A stretch of DNA of 64,000 nt. It comes from Phytopythium helicoides. Lineage: Eukaryota; Oomycota; Peronosporomycetes; Pythiales; Pythiaceae. The notes beneath the pieces were generated by a model that saw only the letters and a list, made by a program, of their open reading frames with translations, had not been told where the DNA came from and made no database searches. Of this stretch, positions 20,196-33,208 are shown piece by piece. Location of the stretch: positions 992,001 through 1,056,000 of the forward strand of contig JANFNE010000011.1 in NCBI GenBank assembly GCA_024867545.1. Direction: 5' to 3'. A program made the position numbers and the translations under genes. Each line of letters begins with the position of its first letter. Position 1 is the stretch's first letter.

Positions 20196-23100
20196 ATGTC
20201 GCCGCAGGAGCACGTGACCGCCGAGGTGACCACGGCCGAGACGGCCACGACGACCACGACGACCACGACCACCACCACGGGCAACGAGACCACCGAGACC
20301 ACCGTCACCACCACCACGACGGTCGTTGAGGAGACCACGACCGTGAGTGCGCTCGAGACCGCGCTGGCCGACGGACGCTACTCGTTCGTGCCGCAGTTCG
20401 GCGGCCAGGGCCTGCAGTACTGGGACGAGCTCAAGAACCTCTACGCCAAGTTCGACACGGGCGCTGCACGCGAACTCATCTCGCAGGCCGCCGACGCGCT
20501 CTACCAGGAGTCCGTGGCCGAAGAAGCGACCGCCTCGGCCGCCTACGACCACGCTCTCGAGCTCGCCAAGTGGCTTGAGGCCGAAGAGACCGAGCTGGCA
20601 TCCATCGCGTGGGAGCGCGCACCGTTCAGTTACCCGCTGATTGCGCTCACGCAGCTGGCCAACTACGCTGCTTTCCTCGACACGACGGGCGTCGACCATG
20701 CGAGCGTGGTGAAGAACGCGTCTGCATCAATCGGCCACAGCCAGGGAGTCGTGAGCGCCGCTGTCTTCGCGGCTGCCAAGACCACGGCCGAGTTCGTGCA
20801 GCTCGCCGTGCACGTGCTGCGGTACATGTACTGGCACGGTCTGCGCGCGCAGGAGACGTTCCTGGCGCTAACGAGCAAGTTCCCGCAGAACCCGAAGCGC
20901 GTCGGGGATGCGACGCCCATGCTGTCTGTGCGTGGCCTGACGAAGGCGCAGGTGGTCAAGGCCATTGAAGTGGCCAACCGCCGCACGGGTCAGCAGGACG
21001 TGCAGCTGTCGCTGATCAACTCGAGCTCCATGTTCTGTGTGACGGGTATGCCCATGACGCTGGCGCTGCTCAAGAAGACGCTCGAGGGTCTGCTTGCGCC
21101 GGCCGACGCCAACCAGACGCGTGTGCCGCACTCGGACCGCAAGCCTGTCGGTGCGATCGCTTTCCTGCCGGTGCCATGTCCGTTCCACTCGGTGGTCCTG
21201 GCCGATGCCAAGGCGCGCATCCTGTCCGATATTGAGCGCATCCAGCTCTCGATCCAGGGCCAGCAGCTGCAGATCCCAGTGTACGCCACGACGTCGGAGG
21301 CAACGAACCTGCAGACGCTGGGCGAGACGAGCATCTTCGAGTCCATCGTCGACATGCAGCTGACGCAGACGGCTGACTGGACGGCGACGTGGTCGTCGAT
21401 CGCGCAGCACCACGCCAGCGCGACGCATGTGCTGGAGTTCGGTCCTGCTGCTGGCGCCGCCAAGCTGAGCAACGCTGCGGCGGAGGGTCTGGGCATCAAG
21501 GTCGTGCTGGCTGGAGCCAAGCACGACGTGGTGACGGGGACGCTGCGCACGGCTCCGCTTGAGGGTCTGACGCAGTTCCTGGATGCTGTCGCTGCCGAAG
21601 AGATTGCGTCGCAGTCGTGGGAGGCCGAGTTCGGCCCGCGTGTGTCCAAGGACGGCAAGCTCGTCAACAAGTTCACTCGTGTGCTGAACAAGCCGCCGGT
21701 GATCGTGGCGGGCATGACTCCCACGACGAGCTTCAACGGTGTCGACCTGGTGGCAGCGATCCAGAACGCGGGCTTCTACGGCGAGCTGGCGGCTGGCGGT
21801 CTGTCCCGCCCGAACATCTTCGAGGAGAAGGTGACGGAGCTGGCGTCCAAGATCAAGCCTGGCGCTGGTATCAACATCAACATGCTGTACCTGAACGCCA
21901 AGCAGTGGGGTTTCCAGTTCCCGATGGTTCTGCGCATGCGCCGCAGCGGAGTGCCGATCGAGAGCATCACGATTGGCGCCGGCATCCCGACGACGGAGCG
22001 CGCTGTCGAGATGATCCGCGACCTGCAGGCTGCTGGCATCAATCTCATTGCGTTCAAGCCTGGCTCGGTGGACGGTATCTACGCCGTGCTGGACATCGCA
22101 AGCGCGGCTCCATCAATGAACGTGATGCTGCAGTGGACGGGCGGTCGCGCTGGCGGGCACCACAGCTTCGAGGACTTCCACCATCCTCTGGAGCAGACGT
22201 ACTCGGCCATCCGACGTGTGAAGAACGTTCTCCTGATCGTCGGGTCGGGCTTTGGCAACTGGGAGGACTCGCACGCGTACCTGACGGGCGAGTGGAGCGT
22301 TGCTCGCGGCCACGTCGCCAAGATGCCTGCGGACGGTATTCTTCTGGCGTCTCGTGTGATGGCTGCGAAGGAGGCTGCGACGGCCGAGGAGGTGAAGCAG
22401 CTGATGGTCGAGACGGCAGGTCTGGAGAACCAGCTCGACTGGGAGCAGACGTACAAGGGTGCTGCTGGCGGTGTGATCACGGTCAACTCGGAGCTGGGCG
22501 AGCCAATCCACAACATTGCTAACCGCTGCGGTTTGCTGTGGAAGGAGTTCGACGACAAGTACTTCTCCAAGCCGCGCGACCAGATTGAGCTGGCGGTGCG
22601 TCTCGACAAGGACTCGATCATTGCTCGCCTGAACGCGGACTTCCAGAAGCCGTACTTTGGTCGCAAGATTGATGCGGAGACGGGCGAGGCGGTTGTCGCC
22701 GAGCTCGAGGAGATGACGTACGCGGATGTGCTTGCTCGCATGGTCGAGATCATGTACGTCGACATTGAGAACCGTCCTCGCCGCTGGCTGCACGAGAGCT
22801 TCCGTGACCGCGTGGCGAAGTTCCTGGCGCGCACGGAGGAGCGCTTCCATCGCGGCAGCGCTGCTGTCGCGTTCGACCAGAGCGGTTTGGACACGGAGCC
22901 CAAGTCGGTGCTGAAGGCTTTCGCAGACAAGTACCCGCAGGTGTCGACGACGCTGATTTCGGTGGCGGATCGCGACTTTTTCCTGGACCTGTGCCGCACG
23001 GGAGGCAAGCCTGTGAACTTCGTCCCTGTGGTTGACGCGGAGCTCAAGACGTGGTTCAAGAAGGACTCGTTGTGGTACTCGGAGGACCTGGACGCTGTTC

Positions 23101-26100
23101 CTGGCCGTGACGCGCAGCGCGTTTGCATCCTGATGGGTCCTGTGGCTGTGCGCTACATTACTGCTGTCGACGAGCCCGTGGGCGACATCATGCGCGGCAT
23201 TGCGGATGGTTTCGTGAAGGTAGTGTCTGCTGCTGGCGCTATTGTCGACGAAGTGGAGTCGACTGCTACTGTCCGACGTCCGTTGCGGGCGTTGATGTTG
23301 TCGTGGCGGAGGATGGCAGTGCGCAGGTAGCTGTGCCGAGCGAGGCGCCTGCGGCTGACGCTTGGGTTGATGGTCTTGCTGCGCTGAGCAAGCAGCCTTG
23401 GCTGTCGGTGCTGCTGTCGTCCAAGTTTGTTGTTGATGGCGGCAAGTGGGTGGTCAACCCAGTGCGCTCGCTGCTCCAGCCGCAGCAGCACCAGACGGTC
23501 GTTGCTGACGTTGCTGGTCTGCACGTGCGTGACAGCTCGCTGAGTTTGGCAGAGCCTGTCATCGACATCGTCCGCTGCGATGAGGATGCGTCGATCCGCG
23601 TGATCGTGCGCGAAGTTCGTCCTGCGACCGTCGAGCTGCGTGAGAACGTGGTGTCTCTGACTTTGACGTTCCAGTACCACCCGGAGCTGACGGTGCCGAT
23701 CGTGTCGGAGCCTGGGGCGACCCTCGTCGACAAGATCAAGGCTTTCTACGCTCGCTTTTGGGTCGCCAAGGATGGTGAGGAGGACGCTTCGTGCGAGGCT
23801 GCGTGCGACACGAGTGTGCTGTCGACGTTCACGACCGAGTTCACTGTGTCGGAGGCAGATGTTGCGGCGTACAACGCTGCTCTGGGTCTGGACGATAGCG
23901 TTGCGGGTGCTCCTGCTGACTTCTCGACGATCGCGTCGTGGCGTCCGCTGATCCAGTCGGTGTTCACCAAGGAGGTTCGCGGCAACCTGCTGGACCTGGT
24001 GCACTTGAAGCACTCGTACAAGCTGCTGTCGTCGAGCGACGATGACAGCACGAGCGACAAGAAGAAGCTGTTCTTCCCAGGCGACGACCTGGTGAGCTCG
24101 TCGAGCGTGTCGAGCCTCCGCATCATTGACAGCGGCAAGATTGTGTCGGGCGTCGCCATCATCTCTCGCAAGACGGTGGACAAGCAGATGGTGGAGGTGC
24201 TGGAGCCGCTCGTGGAGCTGCGCAGCGAGTTCCTGATCCGTGGCGCCTTTGACGACTTTGAGTCGACCTTCGCTATTGAGAAGTCGACGCACGCGTTCAC
24301 TCTCGGTCGTGTTGATGCGCAGAAGATCCTGGAGGCCAAGCCGTGGCTCAAGCTGTCGGAGAGCGTGAACGTTGGGGACTCGCTCGAGTTCCAGGTGACG
24401 ACAAAGAAGCAGTTCGCGTCGACGTCGAGTCTTCGTTCGATCGAGGTGTCTGGTGCGCTGTTCCGCAAGACGCCCGAGTCGGACGTGCAGGTCGCGACGG
24501 TCGAGTTCTCGAGCCAGACGGCGAACGAGAGTCCTGTGGTCGCCTACCTGCGCCAGACTGGTCAGGAGACGGACAATGCCGCGGCAGGTATGTTCACGAC
24601 TGGCGGCTACAACATGCTGGAGACGCCGCTGGAGATCAACGTGCCGGAGAACGCGCTCGCGTACGCTGTTGCGTCGCGTGATCTGAATCCTATCCACCGG
24701 TCATCGTACGCTGCGATCCTCGCGAAGCTACCTCGCGGCAAGCCTATCATGCACGGCATGTGGACGGCGACCAAGGTGCGCGATCTGGTGGTGTCGACGC
24801 TTGGTGCTGGTCGTGATAGCAACGTCGTGGACTACGATGTGAGCTTCGACGGCATGGTGTACCCTGGCGATGTGCTGTTCATGCAGGCGCGCCACATTGG
24901 TCTTGACAACGGCCGCAAGGTGGTGTCTGTCGAGGTCGTCAATGCCGCTGGGGAGCGTGTGGTGAGCGCTCGCACTCTTGTGAACGAGCCTGCGATCGCG
25001 TTTGTGTTCACTGGTCAGGGCTCGGCGGAGGTCGGCATGGGCATGGAGCGGTACCAAGAGTCTACTATCGCCCGCGACATCTGGGACCGCGGTGACGCAC
25101 ATCTGCGCAAGACGTTCGGCTTCTCGATCCTGGAGATGGTGCGGAAGAACCCCAAGTCGATCACGGTGCACTTTGGCGGCAAGAAGGGCCGCGCGATCCG
25201 CGCCAACTACATGCGCCTGACGGTCGAGGACCCTGCGACGGGCGAGGTCGGTCCTCTGCTTCCGGAGATTAACGCTCGTACGCAGAGCTTCAGCTTCTCT
25301 GCTCCGGAGGGTCTGCTGTTCGCGACGCAGTTCAGCCAGCCGGCACTTGTGCTGCTCGAGAAGGCCATGTTCTCGGAGATCCAGGCTGCGCAGTTGATCC
25401 CTCAAGACGCGCTGTTCGCTGGTCACTCGCTTGGTGAGTACGCCGGTCTGAGTTCGTTCGCTGGCGCGCTTGCTGTGGAGGACGTCGTGGAGGTCGTGTT
25501 CCTTCGCGGTCTGATCATGCAGAAGGCTGTGAAGCGTGACGCTGCTGGTCGTTCGGACTACGGCATGGTGGCGGTGAACCCCCTCCGCGTGGGCGAGCAC
25601 TTCCCTGCCGAGGTACTGTACAAGGTCGTGGACGGCATCGAGGCCACGTCGGGCAAGCTGCTGCAGGTTGTCAACTTCAACGTGCAGAGCTTGCAGTACG
25701 TGGTTGCCGGCGAGAATGTGAACCTGGAGGCGCTGTCGCTGACGCTGACGGCTGTGAAGACTGGCGGTCGCAAGGCGCTCGGTGAGATCGAGGCGATGAT
25801 CGCCGACTCGCTGGCGCAGGCCAACGCTCGCAAGGAGAAGTGCGCGCAGACAGGCAAGCCGTTCACGCTGGCGCGTGGTCAGGCGACAATCCCGCTCGTG
25901 GGCATCGACGTGCCGTTCCACTCGAAGGAGCTGCTGGGCGGTGTGCCGTCGTTCCGCTCGCTGCTGCGCACCAAGTTCGACGCTGCAGTGCTGGAACGCC
26001 AGCTGCCACTGCTAGTGGGTCGCTACATTCCTAACCTGGTGGCGGAGCCGTTCTCGCTGGAGCGCGAGTACTTCCAGCGCGTGTTCGACGTGACCAAGAG

Positions 26101-29100
26101 TCCGTACATCGCCGAAGTGCTGGACCCGATGCAGTGGCAGCTGACGCCGCGCGCGCAGCTCGCGCACCTGCTTGTCGTTGAGCTGCTGGCGTACCAGTTC
26201 GCGTCGCCGGTGCAGTGGATCAAGACGCAGGAGCTGCTGTTCTCGCGCAACGGCACGGGTGTGAGTCGCTTCGTGGAGATCGGTCCTGCTCCGACGCTCA
26301 CCAACATGGCGCAGCGCACGCTGCAGGTTGGTGACTTCCCAGACACGGCTCGTGAGATTCTGTGGTACCAGCGCGACCGCGAGACGGTGCACTTTGAGAT
26401 TGAGAACAGCAATCAGTCGGCGTCCGAGCACGCTCGTGCTGTGAAGGCTCAGGCGGAGGCGGAGGAGGCTGCGAAGAAGAAGGCTGCTGAGCCTGTTGTG
26501 GCGGAGGCTGCTGCTCCTGTTGCTGCTGCTGCTGCTCCGGTGGTTGCTGCTGCGCCTGTTGTGGTCGCTGCTCACGTGTCTGCGGCTCCCGTGGCTGCCG
26601 CCGCTGCGCCAGTGGAGGACGCTCCTGTGACGGCTATCCACGTGCTGCGCGTGCTGCTGGCTGTGCGCCTGAACAAGCCGCTTGCCGAGGTGAAGGAGGA
26701 CACGGATGTGAAGACGCTGTCGGCTGGCAAGTCTGCCGTGCAGAACGAGATCCTGGGCGACCTCGAGAAGGAGTTTGGCTCTGGTGTGCCGGAGGGGGCG
26801 GGTGAGGTGCCTCTGCGCGAACTTGCGGGCAAGTTCCCTGGCTACAACACTCTTGGCAAGGTGACGAGCGCGTTGGTGTCCAAGATGCTGTCGGGCAAGA
26901 TGCCTGGCGGATTCACCATGTCGGGCGTGAAGGAGTACCTGAGCGGCCCGAAGGCGCTCGGTGCCGGTCGCATCGAGAGTGTGCTGGCTCACTCGCTGAC
27001 GATGGCCCCGGATGCTCGTTTCAAGAGCGAGGCGGATGCGAAGAAGTGGCTGGACGAGTGTGTGGACAGCTACGCGTCGTTCGCCGGTGTGTCGCTTGCT
27101 CCTCGTGCTCCTGTCGGCATGCCTGCAGGTGGTGCGATGATGGGTTCGTTCAACCCTGCTCCTGTGTCGGTGCCGACGGTGGCGGATGCTCCTGTGGATG
27201 CTAAGCATGCGCTGCTGGTGATGCTGGCGTCCAAGTTCGGCAAGCCGCTGAGCGAGGTGCCGGAGACGGCTTCGATCAAGGAGTTGTCTGCTGGCAAGTC
27301 GGCTGTGCAGAACGAGATAGTCGGAGACCTTGAGAAGGAGTTCGGGTCTGGTCCGGACGATGCTGCTGAGATGAAGCTGTCGGAGCTGGCGGCCAAGTTC
27401 CCGGGCTACAACTCACCAGGCAAGGTGACGAGCGCGCTGATTGCCAAGATGCTTGCTGGCAAGATGTCTGGTGGCTTTGGTCTGTCGGCCGTGAAGGAGC
27501 ACCTGTCGACGGAGCGTTGTCTGCCTGCCGGTCGCATTGAGAGCGTGCTGCTGCATGCGCTGTCGCAGAACCCGAAGCAGCGCTTCGCGGATGATGCTCA
27601 GGCGAAGCAGTGGCTGGACGGTGTGGTCGACGACTACGCCAAGTTCTGCGGCATTGACATCCCGTACCTGTCGAAACTTGGCGGTCTGATGGCAATGGGC
27701 GGTGGCGCCATGGGTGGCGCGTCCGCGGGTCCGTCGCTGCCGAGCGACTTTGAGAAGCGCCTGAAGACGATGATTGCGGACCAGGCTGCTGCGCTGAGCG
27801 AGTACCTTGGCGACGACCAGCTGGACTGGCACCGCAAGATCGAGACCGAGGTGGAGCTTCGTGAGGAGCTGGAGGGCTCTGTGTCTCAATGGGTGACGGA
27901 GCACGGCGAGTTCTACGGCAACGGCATCCACGGTCTGTTCGACGCGAACAAGGAGCGCCAGTACGAGAGCTACTGGAACTGGGCAATCCAGGACGCGATG
28001 GAGCTGTACTACAAGACGATCGGCGTGAAGGAGGCAGGTGAGCTGCCGAGCAACGCGTCGCTGGACACGCACTTCGAGGCGATGAGCCGCTGGATCAACA
28101 AGCAGGTGGAGACGCTGAACGAGGAGTCGTCGCGTCCTCCACTCGCGTGGTTCAAGCCGTTCCTGTGCAACCGCGCGACACCGGAGCTGCTGCAGTGCTG
28201 CAAGTTCTTCGTGCATCGTGCCAAGGAGGAGGCCAGCGTGGAGCACTCGCAGGCCATTCAGCTGCTTGTGGAGCAGGTGGAGGAGTGGCTGAACCTCATG
28301 CCGGTGAACATGCAGGTGTTCCAGCCGACGCAGCCGCAGCTGACGATCCTGGAGGACGGCAAGCTGGACTACGCGGAGGTTCCTCGTGAGGGCGTGTCGG
28401 ACTCGATCGACTACGTGGACGAGCTGGCTCGCGGTCTCGAGTACAACGACCCGACGGAGACGCTCCTGTTCCGTGATGAGCCGACGAGTGCCGAGATGCC
28501 GAGTGCTGTTGGCTTTGAGTCGACGATGAACGCGGACGGCAGCATCAGTGAGGATGACGAGGATGACGACGAGAGCGACAGCGACGAGGCTGTGGAGACT
28601 GCGAAGGCTGCTGCTGTTGCCAAGATGGCAGAGCACCCTGCTCAGGGTCCCAAGCTCAACGCTCTTCGCGAGTCGCTGCGCAAGCGCGTGAAGAAGACTG
28701 CGGACGCTGATCTTCAGCGTCGCCAGTCGCTGGTGGCTCGTGCCTCGCACCTGCGTGTGGGTCTGAACGAGAACCTGAAGCAAATCGTGCTGCCACACGT
28801 GCACGTTCGTAAGCCATCGGACGTGGACCCTACGATCCGTCTGTACGATGTCGAGTCGACGTGCCTGCTGCTGTCTTGCATGCGCGAGATGGCGTCTGCG
28901 GGTATCTCTTTCGTTGGCAAGGTTGCTTTGCTGACGGGCTGCGGCCGCAACTCGATCGGCGCGGAGATCGTGAAGGCGCTGTTGGAGGGTGGCGCGACGG
29001 TGTTTGTGACGACGTCTAGCTTCAGCCAGTCAACGACGGAGATGTTCCGGTCGATCTACGAGCAGCACGGCAGCCGTGGTAGCCGTCTGTTTGTTGTGCC

Positions 29101-32100
29101 GTTCAACCAGGCGTCCAAGGTGGACGTGCAGCGTCTCGTGGCGCACATTTACGACACGCACAAGCTGGATCTGGACTTTGTGATCCCGTTCGCCGCTCTG
29201 TCGGAGGTCGGTCGCACGATCACGGACATTGACTCGCGCTCGGAGCTTGCTCATCGCATCATGCTGACGAACACGGTGCGTCTGCTTGGCGAGATTGTGA
29301 CGGCCAAGAAGACTCGCGGAATCACGACGCGTCCCGCGCTGGCGGTGCTGCCAATGTCTCCGAACCACGGCAACTTTGGTGGCGATGGTCTGTACGCCGA
29401 GTCGAAGCTTGGCGTGGAGAGTCTGATGAACAAGTGGGCTTCGGAGGGCTGGGACGAGCAGCTGTCGATCGTCGGTGCCGTCATCGGCTGGACGCGCGGC
29501 ACGGGTCTCATGTCGGGCAACAACGTGGTGGCTGCTGGCGTCGAGAAGCTGGGCATGCGCACGTTCAGCACGACTGAGATGGGCTTCAACCTGAGCGCGC
29601 TGCTGCACCCGAGCATCGTGGACCGCGCTGCGGAGGCTCCGATCTGGGCGGACCTGACCGGTGGTATGGCGCAGGTGACGGACTTGCAGAAGACCGTCGA
29701 GAGTGTGCGTGCCAACATCTTGAGCGAGGCGAAGCTGCAGGCGTCTGTGTTTGCTGCTCGTCAGGAGGAGTCGGACGCGAAGGCATATGTTGCTCCCAAG
29801 AAGACTCTCACTTCGCGTGCGAACTTGTCGGGCTACTTCGGTGACTCGTTCCCGGAGCTGTCGAATGCTCGCAAGCTTGTAGAGCAGGCGAAGGGTCCGG
29901 AGACGCTGCCGCACGAGATGCTGCGCGGCATGCTGGACCTGCGTCAGGTGGTTGTGATTGCCGGCTTCGGCGAGGTTGGCCCGTGGGGTAACGCCCGTAC
30001 TCGCTGGGAGATGGAGTCGTACGGCCAGTTCTCACTGGAGGGCTGCATCGAGCTGGCGTGGCTGACGGGCCACATTGTGTTCGAGAACGGCAACTGGGTG
30101 GACGCCAAGACGAAGGAGGTGGTGGCGGACCATGAGGTCAAGTCCAAGTACGAGGAGGCGCTGCTGAAGCACGCGGGCATTCGCATTGTGGAGCCGGAGC
30201 TGTTCGACGGCTACGACCCGTACCACAAGATGATGCTGCACCAGGTCGCGATCGACAAGAAGATGGCGCCGATCGAGGTGGCGGATCGCGAGGAGGCGAT
30301 GCAGTTCCGCAGCGAACTTGGCGCTGACAACGTGGACGTGTTCCAGAACACGTCTACGGGTGCGTGGATGATCCGTCTACGCAAGGGTGCTGTGCTCAAC
30401 ATTCCTCGCGCGTTGTCGTTCGACCGCTTTGTGGCTGGTCAGATCCCGACGGGCTGGAGCGCCGAGCGTCTTGGTGTGCCGAAGGATCTGGCGGATTCGG
30501 TGGACCCGATCACGCTGTTTGTGCTCGCGTCGACGATGGACGCGTTTGTTGCTGCCGGTGTGACGGATCCGTACGAGTTCTACCAGTACGTGCACGTGGC
30601 TGAGGTGGGCAACACGTCCGGTGGTGGCATGGGTGGCATGCGTGCCTTCAAGCGTATCTACCAACACCGTTTCCAGGGCAAGAGCGTCCCGAGTGACACG
30701 CTGCAGGAGTGCTTCATCAACACGGCTCCAGCATGGGTGAACATGCTTCTGCTGAGCTCATCTGGTCCCATCAAGACACCTGTGGGTGCTTGCGCGACGG
30801 CTGCTGAGTCGGTGGATATTGGTGTCGAGACGATCAAGAGTGGCAAGGCGCGTGTTGTGATCGTCGGCGGCTACGACGATTTCGGTGAGGAAGGCGCGTA
30901 CGAGTTCGCGCAGATGAAGGCTACGAGTGACTCAGTGAAGGAGTTTGGCATGGGTCGTGCGCCGCAGGAGATGTGCCGTCCATGCTCGACGTCGCGTGGT
31001 GGCTTCATGGAGTCTCATGGTGCCGGTATGCAGCTTCTCATGGACGCTCAGCTGGCGCTGGACATGGGCGTGCCGATCTACGGTGTGATCGCGCTGACGA
31101 ACACTGCGACTGACAAGAATGGTCGCTCGGTGCCGGCTCCTGGTCAGGGCATCCTCACGACTGCGCGCGAGTCATCGATGGTGGCGTCGCCGTTGCTTGA
31201 CGTGGCGTTCCGTCGTCGTCAATTCGACTCGGAGGTTGCGTCGATCGAGGCGTGGTTCGAGCGTGAGAAGGCTCTGCTGCCGGCCAGCGAGTCGAGCGAG
31301 GAGAACTCTCAGGGGCTTGCGTTCATCGAGGATATGAAGGCTCGCAAGCTGCAGTCGGCGCAGGCTCTGTGGGGCGTCGAGTTCTTCCACGGCCGCACTG
31401 ACATCGCCCCGATCCGCGGTGCGTTGAGCGTGTGGAACCTGACGATCGATGACCTTGGCGTGGCGAGCTTCCACGGCACAGGCACCAAGGCAAACGACAA
31501 GAACGAGAGCGAGGTGACGCACAAGCAGCTGCAGCATCTGGGTCGCTCACAGGGTAACCCGCTGCCAATCATCTGCCAGAAGAACTTGACGGGCCATCCG
31601 AAGGGTGCTGCTGCTGCGTGGATGCTCAACGGTTTGCTGCAGGTGCTGAACACGGGCTTGATCCCCGGCAACCGCAACCTGGACAACACGGATCCTGTGC
31701 TTCGCAAGTTCGACTACCTGATGTACCCGAACCGTAGCTTCCAGACTGCGGGCATCAAGGCTGCGCTGATGAAGAGCTTCGGCTTCGGTCAGGCGGGTGG
31801 CGAAGTGCTGATTGTGCACGCTGACTGCCTGCTGTCGACGCTTGCACCGGAGGAGTTTGCTGGCTACGCTGCTCGTCGCGAGAAGCGTCGCACGCGCATG
31901 AACACGTACGCGCAGGGTGCGCTGGTGGGCAAGCACACGTACATCCAAGTGAAGGACTCGGCTCCGTACTCGGCGGCGCAGGAGAGCAGCGTGTACCTGG
32001 ACCCCACTGCTCGTGCGGAGTTTGACGTGACGGCCAACACGTGGCGCTTTGGCGGTGCGGACTCGCTGGCCGCGAGTGAGCGTCGCCAGCGCGCGGCTGC

Positions 32101-32662
32101 GAAGCGTGCGGCCAAGAAGGCGAAGCACCAGCAAACGCAGCAGGAGGAGTCGGCGGCTTCGCAGACGTCGACCGCTCCCACTGACGGCGCGTCCACTTTG
32201 CTGAGTGCGGTGCAGCGCGCGGCCGACGACGTTGGTCTGCGTGGCCAGCAGCGCATCGGCGTGGGTGTCGACGTGGAGCCGATCGCGACGTTCGAGCAGC
32301 TGCACGGTCGCGAGGACTTTATCCGGCGCAACTTCACGGATCAGGAGATGGCGTACTGCTACGGCGCGCCGCACCCTGCGTCTAGCTTTGCCGGTCGGTG
32401 GGCCGCGAAGGAGGCCGTGATCAAGGCTATCTCGAGCGCGACGCCGAACGAGCCGAACCAGTGGAAGGGTGCGGGCGCTCCTCTGCGTGAGATCGAGATC
32501 TTCATGACTGCGTCGGGTGCGCCGTCGGTGCTGCTGTCGGGCCACCCGCTGGAGGTGTTCAACCGCGCGGGTCTGGCGTCGCTGAGCGTGTCGATCAGCC
32601 ACTCGGGTGACTTTGCGGTCGCGCAAGCTGTGGCGAGCTTCGAGGCGTCTTCATCGGCGTAA
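20196..32662 (+). CDS. FAS: Single-chain type I fatty acid synthase, copy 2 (complete, one frameshift)
   Basis: Full-length fused beta-alpha synthase, about 4,155 residues once one base is restored. Approximate landmarks: Thr-rich N-terminus 12-42; acetyltransferase GHSQG 180; enoyl reductase GMTPTTS 506; dehydratase NPIH 1498; malonyl/palmitoyl transferase GHSLGEY 1743; Ala/Pro linker 2105-2145; ACP1 Ser 2180; ACP2 Ser 2369; acidic stretch near 2790; ketoreductase 2906; ketosynthase Cys in VGACATAAE 3532 and His in TGHPKG 3798; C-terminal phosphopantetheinyl transferase GVGVDVEP 4022 and WAAKEAV 4069. The carrier can therefore be primed by its own chain. Compared with copy 1, one T is missing at about 23272 (CTGTCCG versus CTGTTCCG), so the frame breaks between enoyl reductase and dehydratase. 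Flanking conservation is intact, so sequence error is likelier than decay. Confidence 0.95.
20226..20345 (+). repeat. ACC/ACG trinucleotide tract coding for poly-Thr
   Basis: A run of ACC, ACG and GAG triplets codes an N-terminal segment that is almost all Thr with a few Glu, including 11 consecutive Thr residues. It is absent from FAS copy 1, whose N-terminus has a different short sequence. Probably a disordered leader produced by triplet expansion. Confidence 0.8.
20322..29985. repeat. Right arm of inverted FAS duplication
   Basis: Counterpart of 1-9668 in opposite orientation, separated by about 10.6 kb that carries two unrelated genes. The copy continues past the part that can be compared, because the left arm leaves the window. 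Confidence 0.9.
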
Positions 32663-33208
32663 GTGGTCGAGGAGAGGCGCTTAGCTCTCAGCTTCGGCGA
32701 GCGTGGACTGGGGTGGTCTCTCGTGTGACGGTGGCGTCGGAGCAAGTTGATTTGGTCAGCAATTGAGGCGGTGGAAGCGCTGTGGTGGTCGCGACTGCTG
32801 CTTGAGCTGTCAACGAAGCTTGCGGTGACGCTGGGGTGGAGCGCGCGGTGGGAAGAGGCTCCGGTGTCTCTCGCAAAGGCTGCGAGCGAGAGCGCATGTG
32901 CATGTGATAGATCTAGGAGGCAAGTAAGGTAAAGAAGAATGACAAAGCCAAAGATTTGAGTATCAAGAGCATACCTCGGTCCATGGTCTCCGCGTTGTAA
33001 GCTCGTTGCTGCATCGCCGCCGTCGACACCTTGCACTTCTTGGCCATACACATCCACCGCCACAGTCAACGTCGTGGTCGAGTCGAGTTGCGGTCTGAAG
33101 AAAGTCCCTTCGTCGGTCGACAAAGAATCCCTCGCAAATCTGTTCTCCGAGAAAGTCCGTCGAGAGGGCAATCTGCGACTTCCCCCCGACGCGACAGCCC
33201 AGCGCGCC
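32663..33208. other. Intergenic region between FAS copy 2 and sacsin-like gene
   Basis: About 550 bp with no recognisable gene. The sacsin-like frame is open upstream to an ATG at 33074, which would add 45 residues without an obvious domain. No repeat was recognised. Confidence 0.5.

Noticed and set aside
20031..28804. Minus-strand ORFs of 220-514 codons over FAS copy 2
   Set aside because: Antisense shadows of a well-supported coding frame; no domain.
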